Below are positions 33,930 through 42,195 of a stretch of 64,000 nt of DNA, one piece after another (position 1 is the first letter of the stretch; the number at the start of each line of letters is the position of its first letter). The translations under genes were made by a program, and so were the position numbers. Below the pieces are notes generated by a model. It ran no database searches. It worked only from the letters and a program-made list of their open reading frames with translations, and had not been told where the DNA came from. Origin of the DNA: Intestinimonas butyriciproducens (GTDB taxonomy: Bacteria > Bacillota > Clostridia > Oscillospirales > Butyricicoccaceae); assembly GCF_016901775.1 (NCBI RefSeq), contig NZ_JACJKW010000006.1, forward strand, positions 62,001 through 126,000, written 5' to 3'.

Positions 33930-34789
33930 GATATGCCCTCCTTTTTGCACCGGAGGATCTCCTGAGCGGCCTGCTCCACGGTGTAGACCCCTTCCCGCAC
34001 CGGCGCGCCCATCTCCCGCAGCTTCAAAAAGACCCGGGTGATCTGAGGCACATCCAGTCCGGCTTCCAGCAATTCTCCCGCCCGGGAGAAAATCTCCGGC
34101 GGCGTGCCGTCCATAAACACATGGCTGTCCCGCATCACCACGATGCGGCTGGCCAGGCGGGCGGCATCCTCCATGCTGTGGGTGACAAAAATCACTGTGG
34201 TGCCGTGTTTTTCATGATATTCGGTGATAAAGCGGAAAATATCGTCCCTTCCCCGAGGGTCCAGCCCGGCCGCCGGCTCGTCCAGCACCAGCACTTCCGG
34301 CTCCATGGCCAGCACACCGGCCAGCGCCACCCGGCGCTTTTGTCCGCCGGACAGGTCAAAGGGGGATTTTTGCAGCATATCCTCTCCCATGCCGCAGGCG
34401 GCCAGGGATTCCACCACCCGCCGGCGCACTTCTTCCGGCTCCAGGCCCATGTTCCGGGGACCAAAGGACACATCGGCCTCGATGGTCTCTTCAAAAAGCT
34501 GGTGCTCCGGATACTGGAACACCAGCCCTACCTGAAACCGGGCTTTGCGGGTCACTTCCTTGCTCTCCCAGATATCCCGGCCATGGAGAAACACCTGGCC
34601 CCGGGTGGGCTTCAAAAGAGCGTTGAAATGCTGGATCAAAGTGGATTTCCCCGAGCCTGTATGGCCGATGAGGGCCAGAAATTCCCCTTTGTTTACCGAC
34701 AGGTTCACATTGTCCACCGCCGTCTTTTCAAAGGGGGTGCCGGGGCTATATACATAAGTGAGCCCTTGGGCTCGCAAAATTTCTTCCAC
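33923..34789 (-). CDS. ecfA2: Energy-coupling factor ATPase EcfA2
   Basis: 288 aa. Walker A GHTGSGKST, ECF-type Q-loop VFQYPEHQLFEE, signature LSGGQKRRVA, Walker B VLDEPAAGLD and H-loop THS. GTG start after GGAGGACTGACCT. Pairs with EcfA1 to drive EcfT. Confidence 0.93.
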   Translation of the reverse strand: MEEILRAQGLTYVYSPGTPFEKTAVDNVNLSVNKGEFLALIGHTGSGKSTLIQHFNALLKPTRGQVFLHGRDIWESKEVTRKARFQVGLVFQYPEHQLFEETIEADVSFGPRNMGLEPEEVRRRVVESLAACGMGEDMLQKSPFDLSGGQKRRVALAGVLAMEPEVLVLDEPAAGLDPRGRDDIFRFITEYHEKHGTTVIFVTHSMEDAARLASRIVVMRDSHVFMDGTPPEIFSRAGELLEAGLDVPQITRVFLKLREMGAPVREGVYTVEQAAQEILRCKKEGISC

Positions 34790-34792
34790 AGG

Positions 34793-35641
34793 TCAGTCCT
34801 CCAAAAAGGCCATCAGTCTTTGGGCGCACTCTTCCACCGTCAGCGCGTCGATGGGCAGGGAGCAGCCCTTCCGGTTCAGCTCCTCCAGCACTTCCACCGT
34901 CTGGGGAACTCCCAGGCCGGTCCGGTGCATCTTGTCCACCTGGGCAAAGATCTTCCGGGGCGGGCCGTCGCCCACCACATGACCGTCCTCCATCACCACC
35001 ACCCGGTCGGCCTGGGCGGCCTCGTCCATATGGTGGGTGATGAGCAGCACAGTGATTCCCTTTTCCCGGTTGAGACGGCGGATGGTGTTCATCACCTCAG
35101 CCCGTCCTCCCGGGTCCAGCATGGCAGTGGGCTCGTCCAGCACCAGCACCTGCGGCTCCATGGCCAGCACACCGGCAATGGCCACCCGCTGTTTCTGCCC
35201 GCCGGAGAGCATGTGAGGAGCACTGCGCTTGAAGTTCTCCATACCTACGGCCCGAAGAGCCGCATCCACCCGGCGGCGGATCTCCTGGGAGGGCAGTCCC
35301 AGATTCTCCGGAGCAAAGGCCACATCCTCTTCCACCACGGTGGCCACGATCTGGTTGTCCGGATTCTGGAACACCATCCCTGCCTTTTCCCGGATATCAA
35401 AGAGTTTGTCTTCTTCCCGGGTGTCCATGCCGGCCACCCGCACCTGGCCTTGGGTGGGCAGTAAAATGGCGTTGATGTGCTTGGCCAGGGTGGATTTTCC
35501 TGAACCGTTGTGGCCCAGCACCGCCACAAAGCTCCCCTGCGCTATTTCCAGGTTCACCCCGTCCAGGGCCAGCAGGTCGGGCTGATCCTCCCTGTTCCGG
35601 TATTCAAAGGAAAGGTCTTTGACCTGAATGATCTGTTCCAC
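34793..35641 (-). CDS. ecfA1: Energy-coupling factor ATPase EcfA1
   Basis: 282 aa. Walker A GHNGSGKST, VFQNPDNQIVA Q-loop, signature LSGGQKQRVA, Walker B VLDEPTAMLD, H-loop THH. GTG start 10 nt after GGAGG. Three nucleotides separate its stop from ecfA2. First ATPase of the general ECF module. Confidence 0.93.
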   Translation of the reverse strand: MEQIIQVKDLSFEYRNREDQPDLLALDGVNLEIAQGSFVAVLGHNGSGKSTLAKHINAILLPTQGQVRVAGMDTREEDKLFDIREKAGMVFQNPDNQIVATVVEEDVAFAPENLGLPSQEIRRRVDAALRAVGMENFKRSAPHMLSGGQKQRVAIAGVLAMEPQVLVLDEPTAMLDPGGRAEVMNTIRRLNREKGITVLLITHHMDEAAQADRVVVMEDGHVVGDGPPRKIFAQVDKMHRTGLGVPQTVEVLEELNRKGCSLPIDALTVEECAQRLMAFLED

Positions 35642-35666
35642 TGAAAAAAGTCCTCCTTATCCGGCC

Positions 35667-36533
35667 TTACCGGGCGATCCAGCGGCTGGTATGGCCGCAG
35701 GGCAGACCCAAACCGGTCTGGGTCACCGGCAGCAACAGCTCGCCGCCCTCCACTTCCCCGCCGTAGCGGCGGGCCATGGTCATGCCCAGCAGATAGACGG
35801 GCACCGAAGGGGAAATGCCGGTGGTATAGGAGTTGATGATGACAAACAAGGGATCGTCGGTGAGCACTTCCATGCACAGCTGAAGGAAGGGCGCAATGCT
35901 CTCTTCAAACTTCCAGATCTCCCCGGAAGGGCCCCGGCCGTAGGAGGGCGGGTCCATGATGATGGCATCGTATTTCCGGCCCCGGCGGATTTCCCGCTGG
36001 ATAAATTTTTTGCAGTCGTCCACAATATAGCGGATGGGAGCCTCGCCCAGGCCGGACAGACGGGCATTTTCCCTGGCCCAGGCCACCATGCCCTTGGATG
36101 CGTCCACATGGCAGACGCTGGCTCCCGCCGAGGCGGCAGCCAGGGTGGCTCCTCCGGTATAAGCAAACAGATTGAGCACATTCACCGGCTTTTTCTTTTT
36201 CCTCTCCGCCACCTGGCGGCGGATAAAATCCCAGTTGGCCGCCTGCTCGGGAAAGACACCGGTATGCTTGAAACTCATGGGCTTGATCTGAAAAGTCAGA
36301 TCTTTATAGTGAATGCGCCAGCTCTCCGGCAGATGGAAAATCTCCCACCGGCCGCCGCCCTTGTCCGAGCGGTGATAGACAGCATCGGGCTTTTCCCACA
36401 GGGGATGCCCGCCTCTGTCCCAGATGGCCTGGGGGTCGGGACGGATCAGGATATGCTCCCCCCATCGTTCCAGTCGTTCTCCACCGCCGCAATCCAGCAG
36501 TTCATATTCCTTCCAGCCATCGGCAGACCACAT
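35667..36533 (-). CDS. RlmI-like class I SAM-dependent RNA methyltransferase
   Basis: 288 aa. Motif I VLNLFAYTGGATLAAA, post-I HVDASKGMV, catalytic-region MDPPSYGRG and the substrate loop NSYTTG place it in the Methyltrans_SAM group with RlmI/YccW-type 23S rRNA cytosine methyltransferases. It lacks the N-terminal PUA domain of RlmI. I prefer ATG 36533 (AGAGGA at 8 nt) over 36566. It is the first gene of the minus-strand operon. Confidence 0.8.
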   Translation of the reverse strand: MWSADGWKEYELLDCGGGERLERWGEHILIRPDPQAIWDRGGHPLWEKPDAVYHRSDKGGGRWEIFHLPESWRIHYKDLTFQIKPMSFKHTGVFPEQAANWDFIRRQVAERKKKKPVNVLNLFAYTGGATLAAASAGASVCHVDASKGMVAWARENARLSGLGEAPIRYIVDDCKKFIQREIRRGRKYDAIIMDPPSYGRGPSGEIWKFEESIAPFLQLCMEVLTDDPLFVIINSYTTGISPSVPVYLLGMTMARRYGGEVEGGELLLPVTQTGLGLPCGHTSRWIAR

Positions 36534-36640
36534 AACTCTGTTCCTCTCGATTCCAGTTTTCTCCATTTTCTCCCGGCGTTCTTCCGCCGGGAATATCCAT
36601 TCTTTCCCTATAAAAAGACGGATGTTCCCATAATCAATTT

Positions 36641-36669
36641 ATTTTACCACCCGGAGCGGGCTTCGTCAA
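36641..36669 (-). promoter_or_regulatory. Sigma-A promoter for the methyltransferase-ecf-truA-clp operon
   Basis: TTGACG (36669-36664), 17-nt spacer, TAAAAT (36646-36641) on the minus strand. Confidence 0.8.
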
Positions 36670-36694
36670 TGAACGGACTGTAAAGACCCCCGAA

Positions 36695-36726
36695 AAGAAA
36701 AGCCGGGACGCTGCCTGCGCCCCGGC
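36695..36726 (-). terminator. Terminator of pduL
   Basis: GCCGGG...CCCGGC hairpin with inner CGC/GCG pairing, followed on the minus strand by TTTTCTTTT. Confidence 0.75.
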
Positions 36727-36743
36727 CCTTTTTGTTTCGGTTG

Positions 36744-37310
36744 TTAGCGGATGATTTCGCCTTCCACCTCACCGGAAATACCGGCGGCATTGGCTTCATC
36801 GGTGTCGATGTGCATACGCAGCAGGAACTTGTCGGACACACGCACCACGGTCTCGTTAAAGACGACGGAACGCTCGCCGGAAGTCTTGACGCTGACCACA
36901 TCCTTGTCCTTCAGACCCAGCTGCTCGGCATCGGCGGGAGTCATGTGGATGTGACGCTTGGCAGCGATGACGCCGCAGGGAATGGTGACTTCGCCGGCAG
37001 GACCAACCAGCTTGACGCTGGGGGAGCCTTCGATGTCGCCGCTTTCACGGACGGGAACCTGGATGCCCAGAGCGCGGGCATCGGTGAAGGAAACTTCCAC
37101 CTGGGAAGCGCTTCTTTCCGGCCCCAGGATGCTCATGTTCAGGGAACCCTTGGGTCCTTCCACCTTGACTTTCTCGTTGCAGGCAAACTGGCCGGGCTGA
37201 CTCAGGTCCTTTTTGGGGGTCAGCTGATAGCCGGCGCCAAAGAGGGTGTCCAGATCCTGGCGGCTCAGATGCAGATGTCTTGCAGAGGTTTCGATGATCA
37301 CATTGGCCAT
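36744..37310 (-). CDS. pduL: Phosphate acyltransferase PduL (phosphotransacetylase)
   Basis: 188 aa, full length without the N-terminal encapsulation peptide that shell-targeted PduL carries. Zinc-ligand histidines appear in SARHLHLS, AAKRHIHMTP and MHIDTDE. It swaps CoA and phosphate on acetyl or propionyl groups, feeding acetate kinase for ATP. No microcompartment genes are nearby, so this is probably the housekeeping Pta of this anaerobe. ATG after GGAGATAGAGAACA. Confidence 0.92.
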   Translation of the reverse strand: MANVIIETSARHLHLSRQDLDTLFGAGYQLTPKKDLSQPGQFACNEKVKVEGPKGSLNMSILGPERSASQVEVSFTDARALGIQVPVRESGDIEGSPSVKLVGPAGEVTIPCGVIAAKRHIHMTPADAEQLGLKDKDVVSVKTSGERSVVFNETVVRVSDKFLLRMHIDTDEANAAGISGEVEGEIIR

Positions 37311-37369
37311 TGTTCTCTATCTCCTTTGTTCTTTGTTCCATGGGGACAAATTGTTTGTTTCCTCTCTAT

Positions 37370-37398
37370 AATTTAACACATCCCCGCCGGTTGCGCAA
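37370..37398 (-). promoter_or_regulatory. Sigma-A promoter of pduL
   Basis: TTGCGC (37398-37393), 17-nt spacer, TAAATT (37375-37370) on the minus strand, about 60 bp upstream of the ATG. Confidence 0.7.
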
Positions 37399-37492
37399 CG
37401 GCGAGGGGAAAAATATTTGTTCCCCGGGGGTGTTTTTTCGCCTTGCTTTGTGATTTTTCTCTTTTTTACCCATAGTTGTGACAAAATGCACC

Positions 37493-37521
37493 TTTACAAA
37501 GGGTATTCATCGGATTATACT
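37493..37521 (+). promoter_or_regulatory. Sigma-A promoter of the XRE regulator
   Basis: TTTACA (37493-37498), 17-nt spacer, TATACT (37516-37521). It is 62 bp upstream of the ATG. Confidence 0.75.
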
Positions 37522-37583
37522 ATAAGCAAGTATCTTTACTTCTTTACACATTCTACAAATTCATTCGTGAGGTTAGAGGCCAC

Positions 37584-38276
37584 ATGGTTACCGATTTCCC
37601 CCGGACGCTGTCGCTTTTGCGGCAGGAGAAAAAACTCAGCCAAAAAAAGGCAGCCGAGGCACTGGGCATTTCCCAGGCGCTGCTGTCTCATTATGAAAAC
37701 GGCGTACGGGAGCCGGGACTGAGCTTTGTGGTCCGGGCTGCCGATTTCTATGGCGTTTCCTGCGACTATCTGCTGGGCCGTACCATGTCCCGGGAAGGGG
37801 CCGCCATCTCGGTGGAAGAGCTGGGGGACCTTTCGGAGGAAAAGGGCAATGTGCTGCGGGGCAGTGTTTCTGCCATGCTCCAAAAGAAGCTGCTGGTCAA
37901 TTCCTCCGGCATTCTGCTGGACATTCTGGGCAAGGTAGGCCACAAGGGCCTCATCGGCGATGTTTCCGCCTATCTGTCCGTTGCCGTCTACAAGGCCTAT
38001 CGCTATGTGTATATGATCTCGGGGAAATATTCCGACACCATGTTCCCGGTGCCCGCCCATCTGTTTTCCGATCTGTGCGATGCCGAAATGAAAATGCGGG
38101 AATACCGCCTGCGTGCTCTGGCTTCCTCCAATCAGGACAGCCGTCAGCCGCTGGAGTTCCCCGATCTGTCCATCGACGGCCTGAGCCAGGAATATCCCAA
38201 TCTGGCCCCCGCTTTGCTGTCGGTGCTCCACAATGTGTCCGAGTCCCTGGAAAAGATGGCTCCTGACCAGGAGTAG
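37584..38276 (+). CDS. XRE-family helix-turn-helix regulator
   Basis: 230 aa. An HTH_3 domain spans about 7-65 (SQKKAAEALGISQALLSHYENG, with the recognition helix at QALLSHYE) and is followed by DYLLGRT, the usual end of such domains. The remaining 160 residues are mostly helical and not recognised; they may sense a ligand or dimerise. The ATG lies 4-5 nt after AGAGG. Lone gene between pduL and the tRNA pair, target unknown. Confidence 0.8.
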   Translation: MVTDFPRTLSLLRQEKKLSQKKAAEALGISQALLSHYENGVREPGLSFVVRAADFYGVSCDYLLGRTMSREGAAISVEELGDLSEEKGNVLRGSVSAMLQKKLLVNSSGILLDILGKVGHKGLIGDVSAYLSVAVYKAYRYVYMISGKYSDTMFPVPAHLFSDLCDAEMKMREYRLRALASSNQDSRQPLEFPDLSIDGLSQEYPNLAPALLSVLHNVSESLEKMAPDQE

Positions 38277-38313
38277 AAGCAAAAAAATTCTCAAACTTTT
38301 TTACAAAAACCTC

Positions 38314-38342
38314 TTGCCAAGCTGAAAAAACTGTGGTATATT
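38314..38342 (+). promoter_or_regulatory. Sigma-A promoter of tRNA-Thr/tRNA-Tyr
   Basis: TTGCCA (38314-38319), 17-nt spacer, TATATT (38337-38342); the first tRNA starts 30 bp downstream. Confidence 0.85.
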
Positions 38343-38372
38343 ATATCTCGCGCCAGATGTGGTGGCAAACAA

Positions 38373-38448
38373 GCTGGTGTAGCTCAGCTGGTAGAGCAGC
38401 TGATTTGTAATCAGCAGGTCGGGGGTTCGAATCCGTCCACCAGCTCCA
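38373..38448 (+). tRNA. tRNA-Thr (TGT)
   Basis: 76 nt with encoded CCA; acceptor GCTGGTG/CACCAGC, anticodon loop TTTGTAA giving TGT. Confidence 0.95.
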
Positions 38449-38457
38449 ATTTCATAT

Positions 38458-38542
38458 GGGAGAGTTCCCGAGTGGCCAAAGGGGGCAGACTGTAAATCTG
38501 TTGCGTTTCGCTTCGATGGTTCGAATCCGTCCTCTCCCACCA
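38458..38542 (+). tRNA. tRNA-Tyr (GTA)
   Basis: 85 nt with a long variable arm and encoded CCA; acceptor GGGAGAG/CTCTCCC, anticodon loop CTGTAAA giving GTA. Confidence 0.95.
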
Positions 38543-38574
38543 ATGCCCGGATGCAATAGCGTCTGGGCATTTTT
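38543..38574 (+). terminator. Terminator of the tRNA-Thr/Tyr unit
   Basis: ATGCCCGGATGC / GCGTCTGGGCAT hairpin with one wobble pair and a 4-nt loop, followed by TTTT. It begins right at the tRNA-Tyr CCA. Confidence 0.85.
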
Positions 38575-38635
38575 AATTGTATTTTCCCCTTAACCAGGGG
38601 TTATTTTTTTGCCCTTTTTCTGTCGCACCCCTCCG

Positions 38636-38664
38636 TTGCGTCTCCGATGCCCCTCTGTTATGAT
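38636..38664 (+). promoter_or_regulatory. Sigma-A promoter of the XRE-TPR gene
   Basis: TTGCGT (38636-38641), 17-nt spacer, TATGAT (38659-38664), 21 bp before the ATG. Confidence 0.75.
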
Positions 38665-38685
38665 GGAGCCAAAGGAGGGAGCTTT

Positions 38686-39759
38686 ATGAAAATCAACGAA
38701 ATCATCCGCACCCGCCGCACAGCCCAGGGACTGACGCAAGAGGCCCTGGCCCAGCTTCTGGGGATCTCCGCTCCGGCGGTAAACAAATGGGAAAAAGGGC
38801 TGAATTATCCCGATATCACCCTGCTTCCCGCCCTGGCCCGGATACTGGGCGTGGATCTGAACACCTTGCTTTCCTTCCAGGAGGACCTGACGCCGGAAGA
38901 AATCGGCCGCTTCTCGGAACAAGTCACCATGGTGGCCCAGGAACAGAGCTGTGCCGCTGCATTCCAGCTGGCCCGGGAAAAGATGCAGGAATTTCCCTCC
39001 TGTGATCTTCTGACCTACACCATGGCTCCATTGCTGGAGGGGATTCTGAATCTTTTCCCACCAAAGAAAGAAGAAGCCGAACCCTTCCACCAGGAGGTTT
39101 TACAGCTTTATGAGCGGGCTGCAAACAGCCATGATCCCCAGATCGGCCAATGGGCCTGCGCGCTTCTGGCCGGCCGCTATATTGCTCAGGGTCAGCTGGA
39201 GCAGGCCAGACCTTTGCTGAAGCAGCTTCCCCAGTCCCACAAAAACAAGCAGCTTCTCCAGGCCTCCCTGGCCCGGAAGGAAGGGGATATCGCCGCTGCA
39301 TGGACGCTGCTGGAGCAGGAGCTGTGGATCCGGGGAAACGGCGTTCTGGAGGTGCTGAGCCACCTGATGGATCTGGCCGCAGAAGAAAAGGACCTGGATC
39401 GGGCCGAAGCCTTTGCCGCCGCTTCCCAAGGTACTGCGGAGGCTCTCCACCTTCCTGCCGCTTCCCGTCTTTCTCTTCCTTTCCAGCTGGCCCTTCTGCA
39501 AAAGGATGGCCCCCGTGTCCTTGCTTTGCTGGAGGAAATCTTCCAGAGCATACACCGCCCTGCTCCCTTTGCCGCCTCCCCCCTCTACTGTCACTTGCCG
39601 GAAAAGGAAGGAGCCGGCAAGGGCCAGCAGATGATGCTGCGCATGATGGTAAAGGGAGTGGAAGAAGATCCGGAATGTGCTTTTCTCCGGGCTTTACCCC
39701 AGTATGCCCTTTGGATGAAAAAATGGCAGAAAAGCGCATTTCAGGAATCCAACCAATAA
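38686..39759 (+). CDS. XRE-family regulator with helical-repeat C-terminus
   Basis: 357 aa. HTH_3 domain at about 5-60 (LTQEALAQLLGISAPAVNKWEKG), followed by some 290 residues of helix-turn-helix pairs with TPR-like spacing (for example WACALLAGRYIAQGQLEQARPLLKQL in two parts). The overall plan recalls peptide-responsive RRNPP regulators, but no signal-peptide gene is visible next to it. ATG 38686 follows AAAGGAGGG; the longer frame upstream is not used. Confidence 0.75.
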   Translation: MKINEIIRTRRTAQGLTQEALAQLLGISAPAVNKWEKGLNYPDITLLPALARILGVDLNTLLSFQEDLTPEEIGRFSEQVTMVAQEQSCAAAFQLAREKMQEFPSCDLLTYTMAPLLEGILNLFPPKKEEAEPFHQEVLQLYERAANSHDPQIGQWACALLAGRYIAQGQLEQARPLLKQLPQSHKNKQLLQASLARKEGDIAAAWTLLEQELWIRGNGVLEVLSHLMDLAAEEKDLDRAEAFAAASQGTAEALHLPAASRLSLPFQLALLQKDGPRVLALLEEIFQSIHRPAPFAASPLYCHLPEKEGAGKGQQMMLRMMVKGVEEDPECAFLRALPQYALWMKKWQKSAFQESNQ

Positions 39760-39761
39760 CC

Positions 39762-39999
39762 AAAAGGCCCGCTCCGGGGAGCGGGCTTCAGCCTGTCGAG
39801 AAACCTTTGTCGCATGAGAGGCCCTTTCGCTCTATCCCTCATCAATCTGCAAAAACCGGCGACCTGTGCGTCGGTTTTTGCACCTCTCAAGGGACAAGTG
39901 TGCGCCAAAGGCGTGCATGCAGGCCCTTGCAAAAACTCGAAAAAGTGGCAAAGCCACTTTTTCGACACGCCCAGGCCCGCTCCGGGGAGCGGGCCTTTT
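39762..39999. repeat. Intergenic element flanked by duplicated terminator hairpins (MITE-like?)
   Basis: A near-identical block, GGCCCGCTCCGGGGAGCGGGC, occurs at 39766-39786 and 39974-39994, each a terminator-type hairpin (the second followed by TTTT). Inside lie imperfect inverted ends TGTCGAGAAA (about 39793) and the complement of TGTCGAAAAA (about 39957-39966), and several nested hairpins including AAAACCGGCGAC...GTCGGTTTT and AAAAAGTGGC/GCCACTTTTT. No convincing ORF. It ends the two convergent genes and may be a dispersed repeat. Confidence 0.6.
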
Positions 40000-40003
40000 G
40001 GTG

Positions 40004-40636
40004 CTATATTTCCTCCATCAGCTCCACAAGCTGGGCAAAGTGATCGATGGCAGTATCATAATCTTTGGTATCTCCAAAACCATAGCGGGCAAACACAAAG
40101 GGAATGCCTGCCTGCCGGGCCGCATGGGAATCCCCCTGGGTATCCCCCACATACACCGGCTGTTTCAGTCCGTTGCGGCGGATGATGAGCTTATTGTTCT
40201 CCCCCTTGGAAAGGCCGGTGGCCCCGAAGCACTCAATGTCCTTGAAATATTTTTCCAGACCCATGGAGCGGAAAAAGCACTGGATATACCCATCCTCACA
40301 GTTGCTGACGATGAAGAGGGGGAACTTGCGGCTGAGGACCTGCAAGGTCTCCTCCACCTGGGGATAGAGCGTTCCGCCCCGTTTTTCCAACACCTGATGC
40401 TCCACCTGGCAGCATTCTTCCAGCAGCCGCTGCTGCTCCGATTCCGGGCACATAGGGAACATCCGCCGGGCGATCTCATCCATAGGCAAGCCCATATAGC
40501 CCTGAAGTTCCGAATACTCCAAAGGCCCCCGCAGATCGGGATGGGCTGCGATCACCTGATTCCAGGCCGTCAGGATCCCCTCCACTGCGTCCCACAAAGT
40601 GCCGTCCAGATCAAAAAGAATGCCGTCTGTCTTCAT
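40004..40636 (-). CDS. HAD-superfamily hydrolase (phosphoglycolate phosphatase-like)
   Basis: 210 aa. HAD motif I FDLDGTLWD (about 7-15), motif II VSNCEDG, motif III with the conserved Lys near SKGENNKL, and motif IV VGDTQGD. A helical cap follows motif I, so it belongs to subfamily I with Gph/PGMB-like phosphatases. ATG 40636 follows GAGGAGAACAAG. The substrate is not determinable from sequence. Confidence 0.82.
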   Translation of the reverse strand: MKTDGILFDLDGTLWDAVEGILTAWNQVIAAHPDLRGPLEYSELQGYMGLPMDEIARRMFPMCPESEQQRLLEECCQVEHQVLEKRGGTLYPQVEETLQVLSRKFPLFIVSNCEDGYIQCFFRSMGLEKYFKDIECFGATGLSKGENNKLIIRRNGLKQPVYVGDTQGDSHAARQAGIPFVFARYGFGDTKDYDTAIDHFAQLVELMEEI

Positions 40637-40715
40637 CTTGTTCTCCTCTGTCTCTTTCCTGTATTTTTCCTTTTGCATCATACCTTTTTCAAAGGAGAAA
40701 ATCAATCCCCTTTTC

Positions 40716-41354
40716 CTACCCCAACAAGCGGAAAAAGGCCAAAAGCAGAAGGAGCAGGCCGCTGCACCAGCCCATTTCCCCTTCTCCCCGTTTCCCCATC
40801 CGCCGGCCCAGGAAATGCCCCAGCCCCAGCAGGATCAAAGTAGCCAGCAGGGAAAAAAGGAACAGCAGACGGGGGTCCATGCCCCCCAAGCCGGCTCCCA
40901 CCCCGGCGGCCGCCCCATCCAGAGACAGGGCAGCCCCCAACAAAAGACCTTCTCTGGGAGATAAGCTGCGGGAGCCGTCGGCATCGGCCCGGGAAGGGTC
41001 AGCATACAGGCATAGGATACACCGAAAACTCCACAGACGAAACCGCATTTCTCCTCTTCCGCCCCATTTGCGCACCCAGCGTTTGAGCATGCTGTCACAG
41101 ATTTTGCAAAAACCCAAAGCCGCCAGCAAAAAGGCGCACAGCCACTGGAGGCCTCCAGCCAAAGGCTGCCACAGCGCTCCGGCCCAGGCCCCTGCGGCCA
41201 GCACACCGCTGCAGCACAAAGCCACCACCAACGCGCTCTTTCCCGGCAAGCGGATCTCCCCCGCTCCATAAGCCAGGCTGGCAAAAAAAGCGTCCAGAGA
41301 CAGGGCCAGCACCAAGGTTCCGGCTTCCAGCCCCTGACGAACAAGTCCAGGCAA
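40716..41354 (-). CDS. ytaF: YtaF/MntP-like sporulation membrane protein
   Basis: About 212 aa with six predicted helices in two mirrored halves. Each half begins with a LDA/LDG helix motif (ALSLDAFFASLAYG and AALSLDGAAAGVG), which is the signature of the MntP/YtaF family and includes the acidic residues that line the manganese site of MntP. The start is uncertain: no ATG is available and TTG codons follow AAAGGGG, so I took the TTG at 41354. Confidence 0.75.
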   Translation of the reverse strand: MPGLVRQGLEAGTLVLALSLDAFFASLAYGAGEIRLPGKSALVVALCCSGVLAAGAWAGALWQPLAGGLQWLCAFLLAALGFCKICDSMLKRWVRKWGGRGEMRFRLWSFRCILCLYADPSRADADGSRSLSPREGLLLGAALSLDGAAAGVGAGLGGMDPRLLFLFSLLATLILLGLGHFLGRRMGKRGEGEMGWCSGLLLLLLAFFRLLG

Positions 41355-41425
41355 AGGCAAAAACCCCTTTCCGGTTTTTGCTTTATCCTATGCCCTCCCT
41401 TTCCAAAGGGTCCCTGCCCCTTGTC

Positions 41426-42079
41426 CTAATCCTCCTGCTCTTTGGCCTGCTGGGCATACTGCTCTGCCAAAGCCGCAAATTCCTCCATACGCCCATTCTC
41501 CCGGATGGTCTGGGGACAGTTTTTTCCGCTGAAATCGTAATGCTCTTTCACCTGATCGGCCGAGAGATCATAGGCGTTCATCAGCCAACCGGTGAGCCGG
41601 GCGGCGTTGTCAAAAGTTTTTTCAAAATCCCCATCTGCATTGACGCACAGCTCCACACCGATGCCGTGGAGGTTGCCATCCCCTTCGGCGCCGTCTCCTG
41701 CATGATAGGCCACTTCATCATCGGGGATGCTGTGCCACACCTCGGCGTCATCCACCGTATAGTGCCATCCTGTGGTTCCTTCGCCCCCTTTGGCCTCCAA
41801 CTGGCCATGGGCGGCTGCATCGGCCCCGGCGGCGATGTTCCCCGTTTCGTGAATAACGATGTACCGGATCTCTCTTTTAGTTCCCGGCCGGTTCTGTGCC
41901 CCTTCCGGAGCCAGCTGGGTGTACACCGGCACCCCCAGTACATCCTCCGGATACAGTCCCTCCGTGGGTGCGCTCAGCAGTTTCCAGGCCCCGAATGCCA
42001 CTCCGGCTACCAGGACAACCCCCAGCAGCAGACCGCAGCCTTTTCCCTTTCTTCTTTTCCGCCGTCTTTTCTGAGCCAT
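41426..42079 (-). CDS. Membrane-anchored N-acetylmuramoyl-L-alanine amidase (Amidase_2)
   Basis: 217 aa. A very basic cytoplasmic tip (RRRKRRKGKG), one transmembrane anchor (about 13-32), then an Amidase_2 domain: VIHETGN (first zinc His), WHYTVDD, WHSIPDDEVAYHAGDG (further ligands and active-site Glu/His region). It cleaves the amide between muramic acid and the stem peptide; the CwlA-like type is often used in sporulation or lysis. ATG 42079 lies 7 nt after GGAGG. Confidence 0.88.
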   Translation of the reverse strand: MAQKRRRKRRKGKGCGLLLGVVLVAGVAFGAWKLLSAPTEGLYPEDVLGVPVYTQLAPEGAQNRPGTKREIRYIVIHETGNIAAGADAAAHGQLEAKGGEGTTGWHYTVDDAEVWHSIPDDEVAYHAGDGAEGDGNLHGIGVELCVNADGDFEKTFDNAARLTGWLMNAYDLSADQVKEHYDFSGKNCPQTIRENGRMEEFAALAEQYAQQAKEQED

Positions 42080-42195
42080 CTCCATCCCTCCTTTTCCCCG
42101 GACAACGCCAAAGCGGCCTGTCCCGCTGCTTCTATCATACAGTGGGGCAGGCCGCCGAATCTTAAATTTTCTCTTAATCTTTCCTCAGTCTTTTC

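Noticed and set aside
38301-38570. 89-codon minus-strand frame containing GGRIRTPDLL-type sequence
   Set aside because: Well-known false protein produced by translating the antisense of tRNA genes (here tRNA-Thr and tRNA-Tyr). The same applies to frames around 27552-27821.
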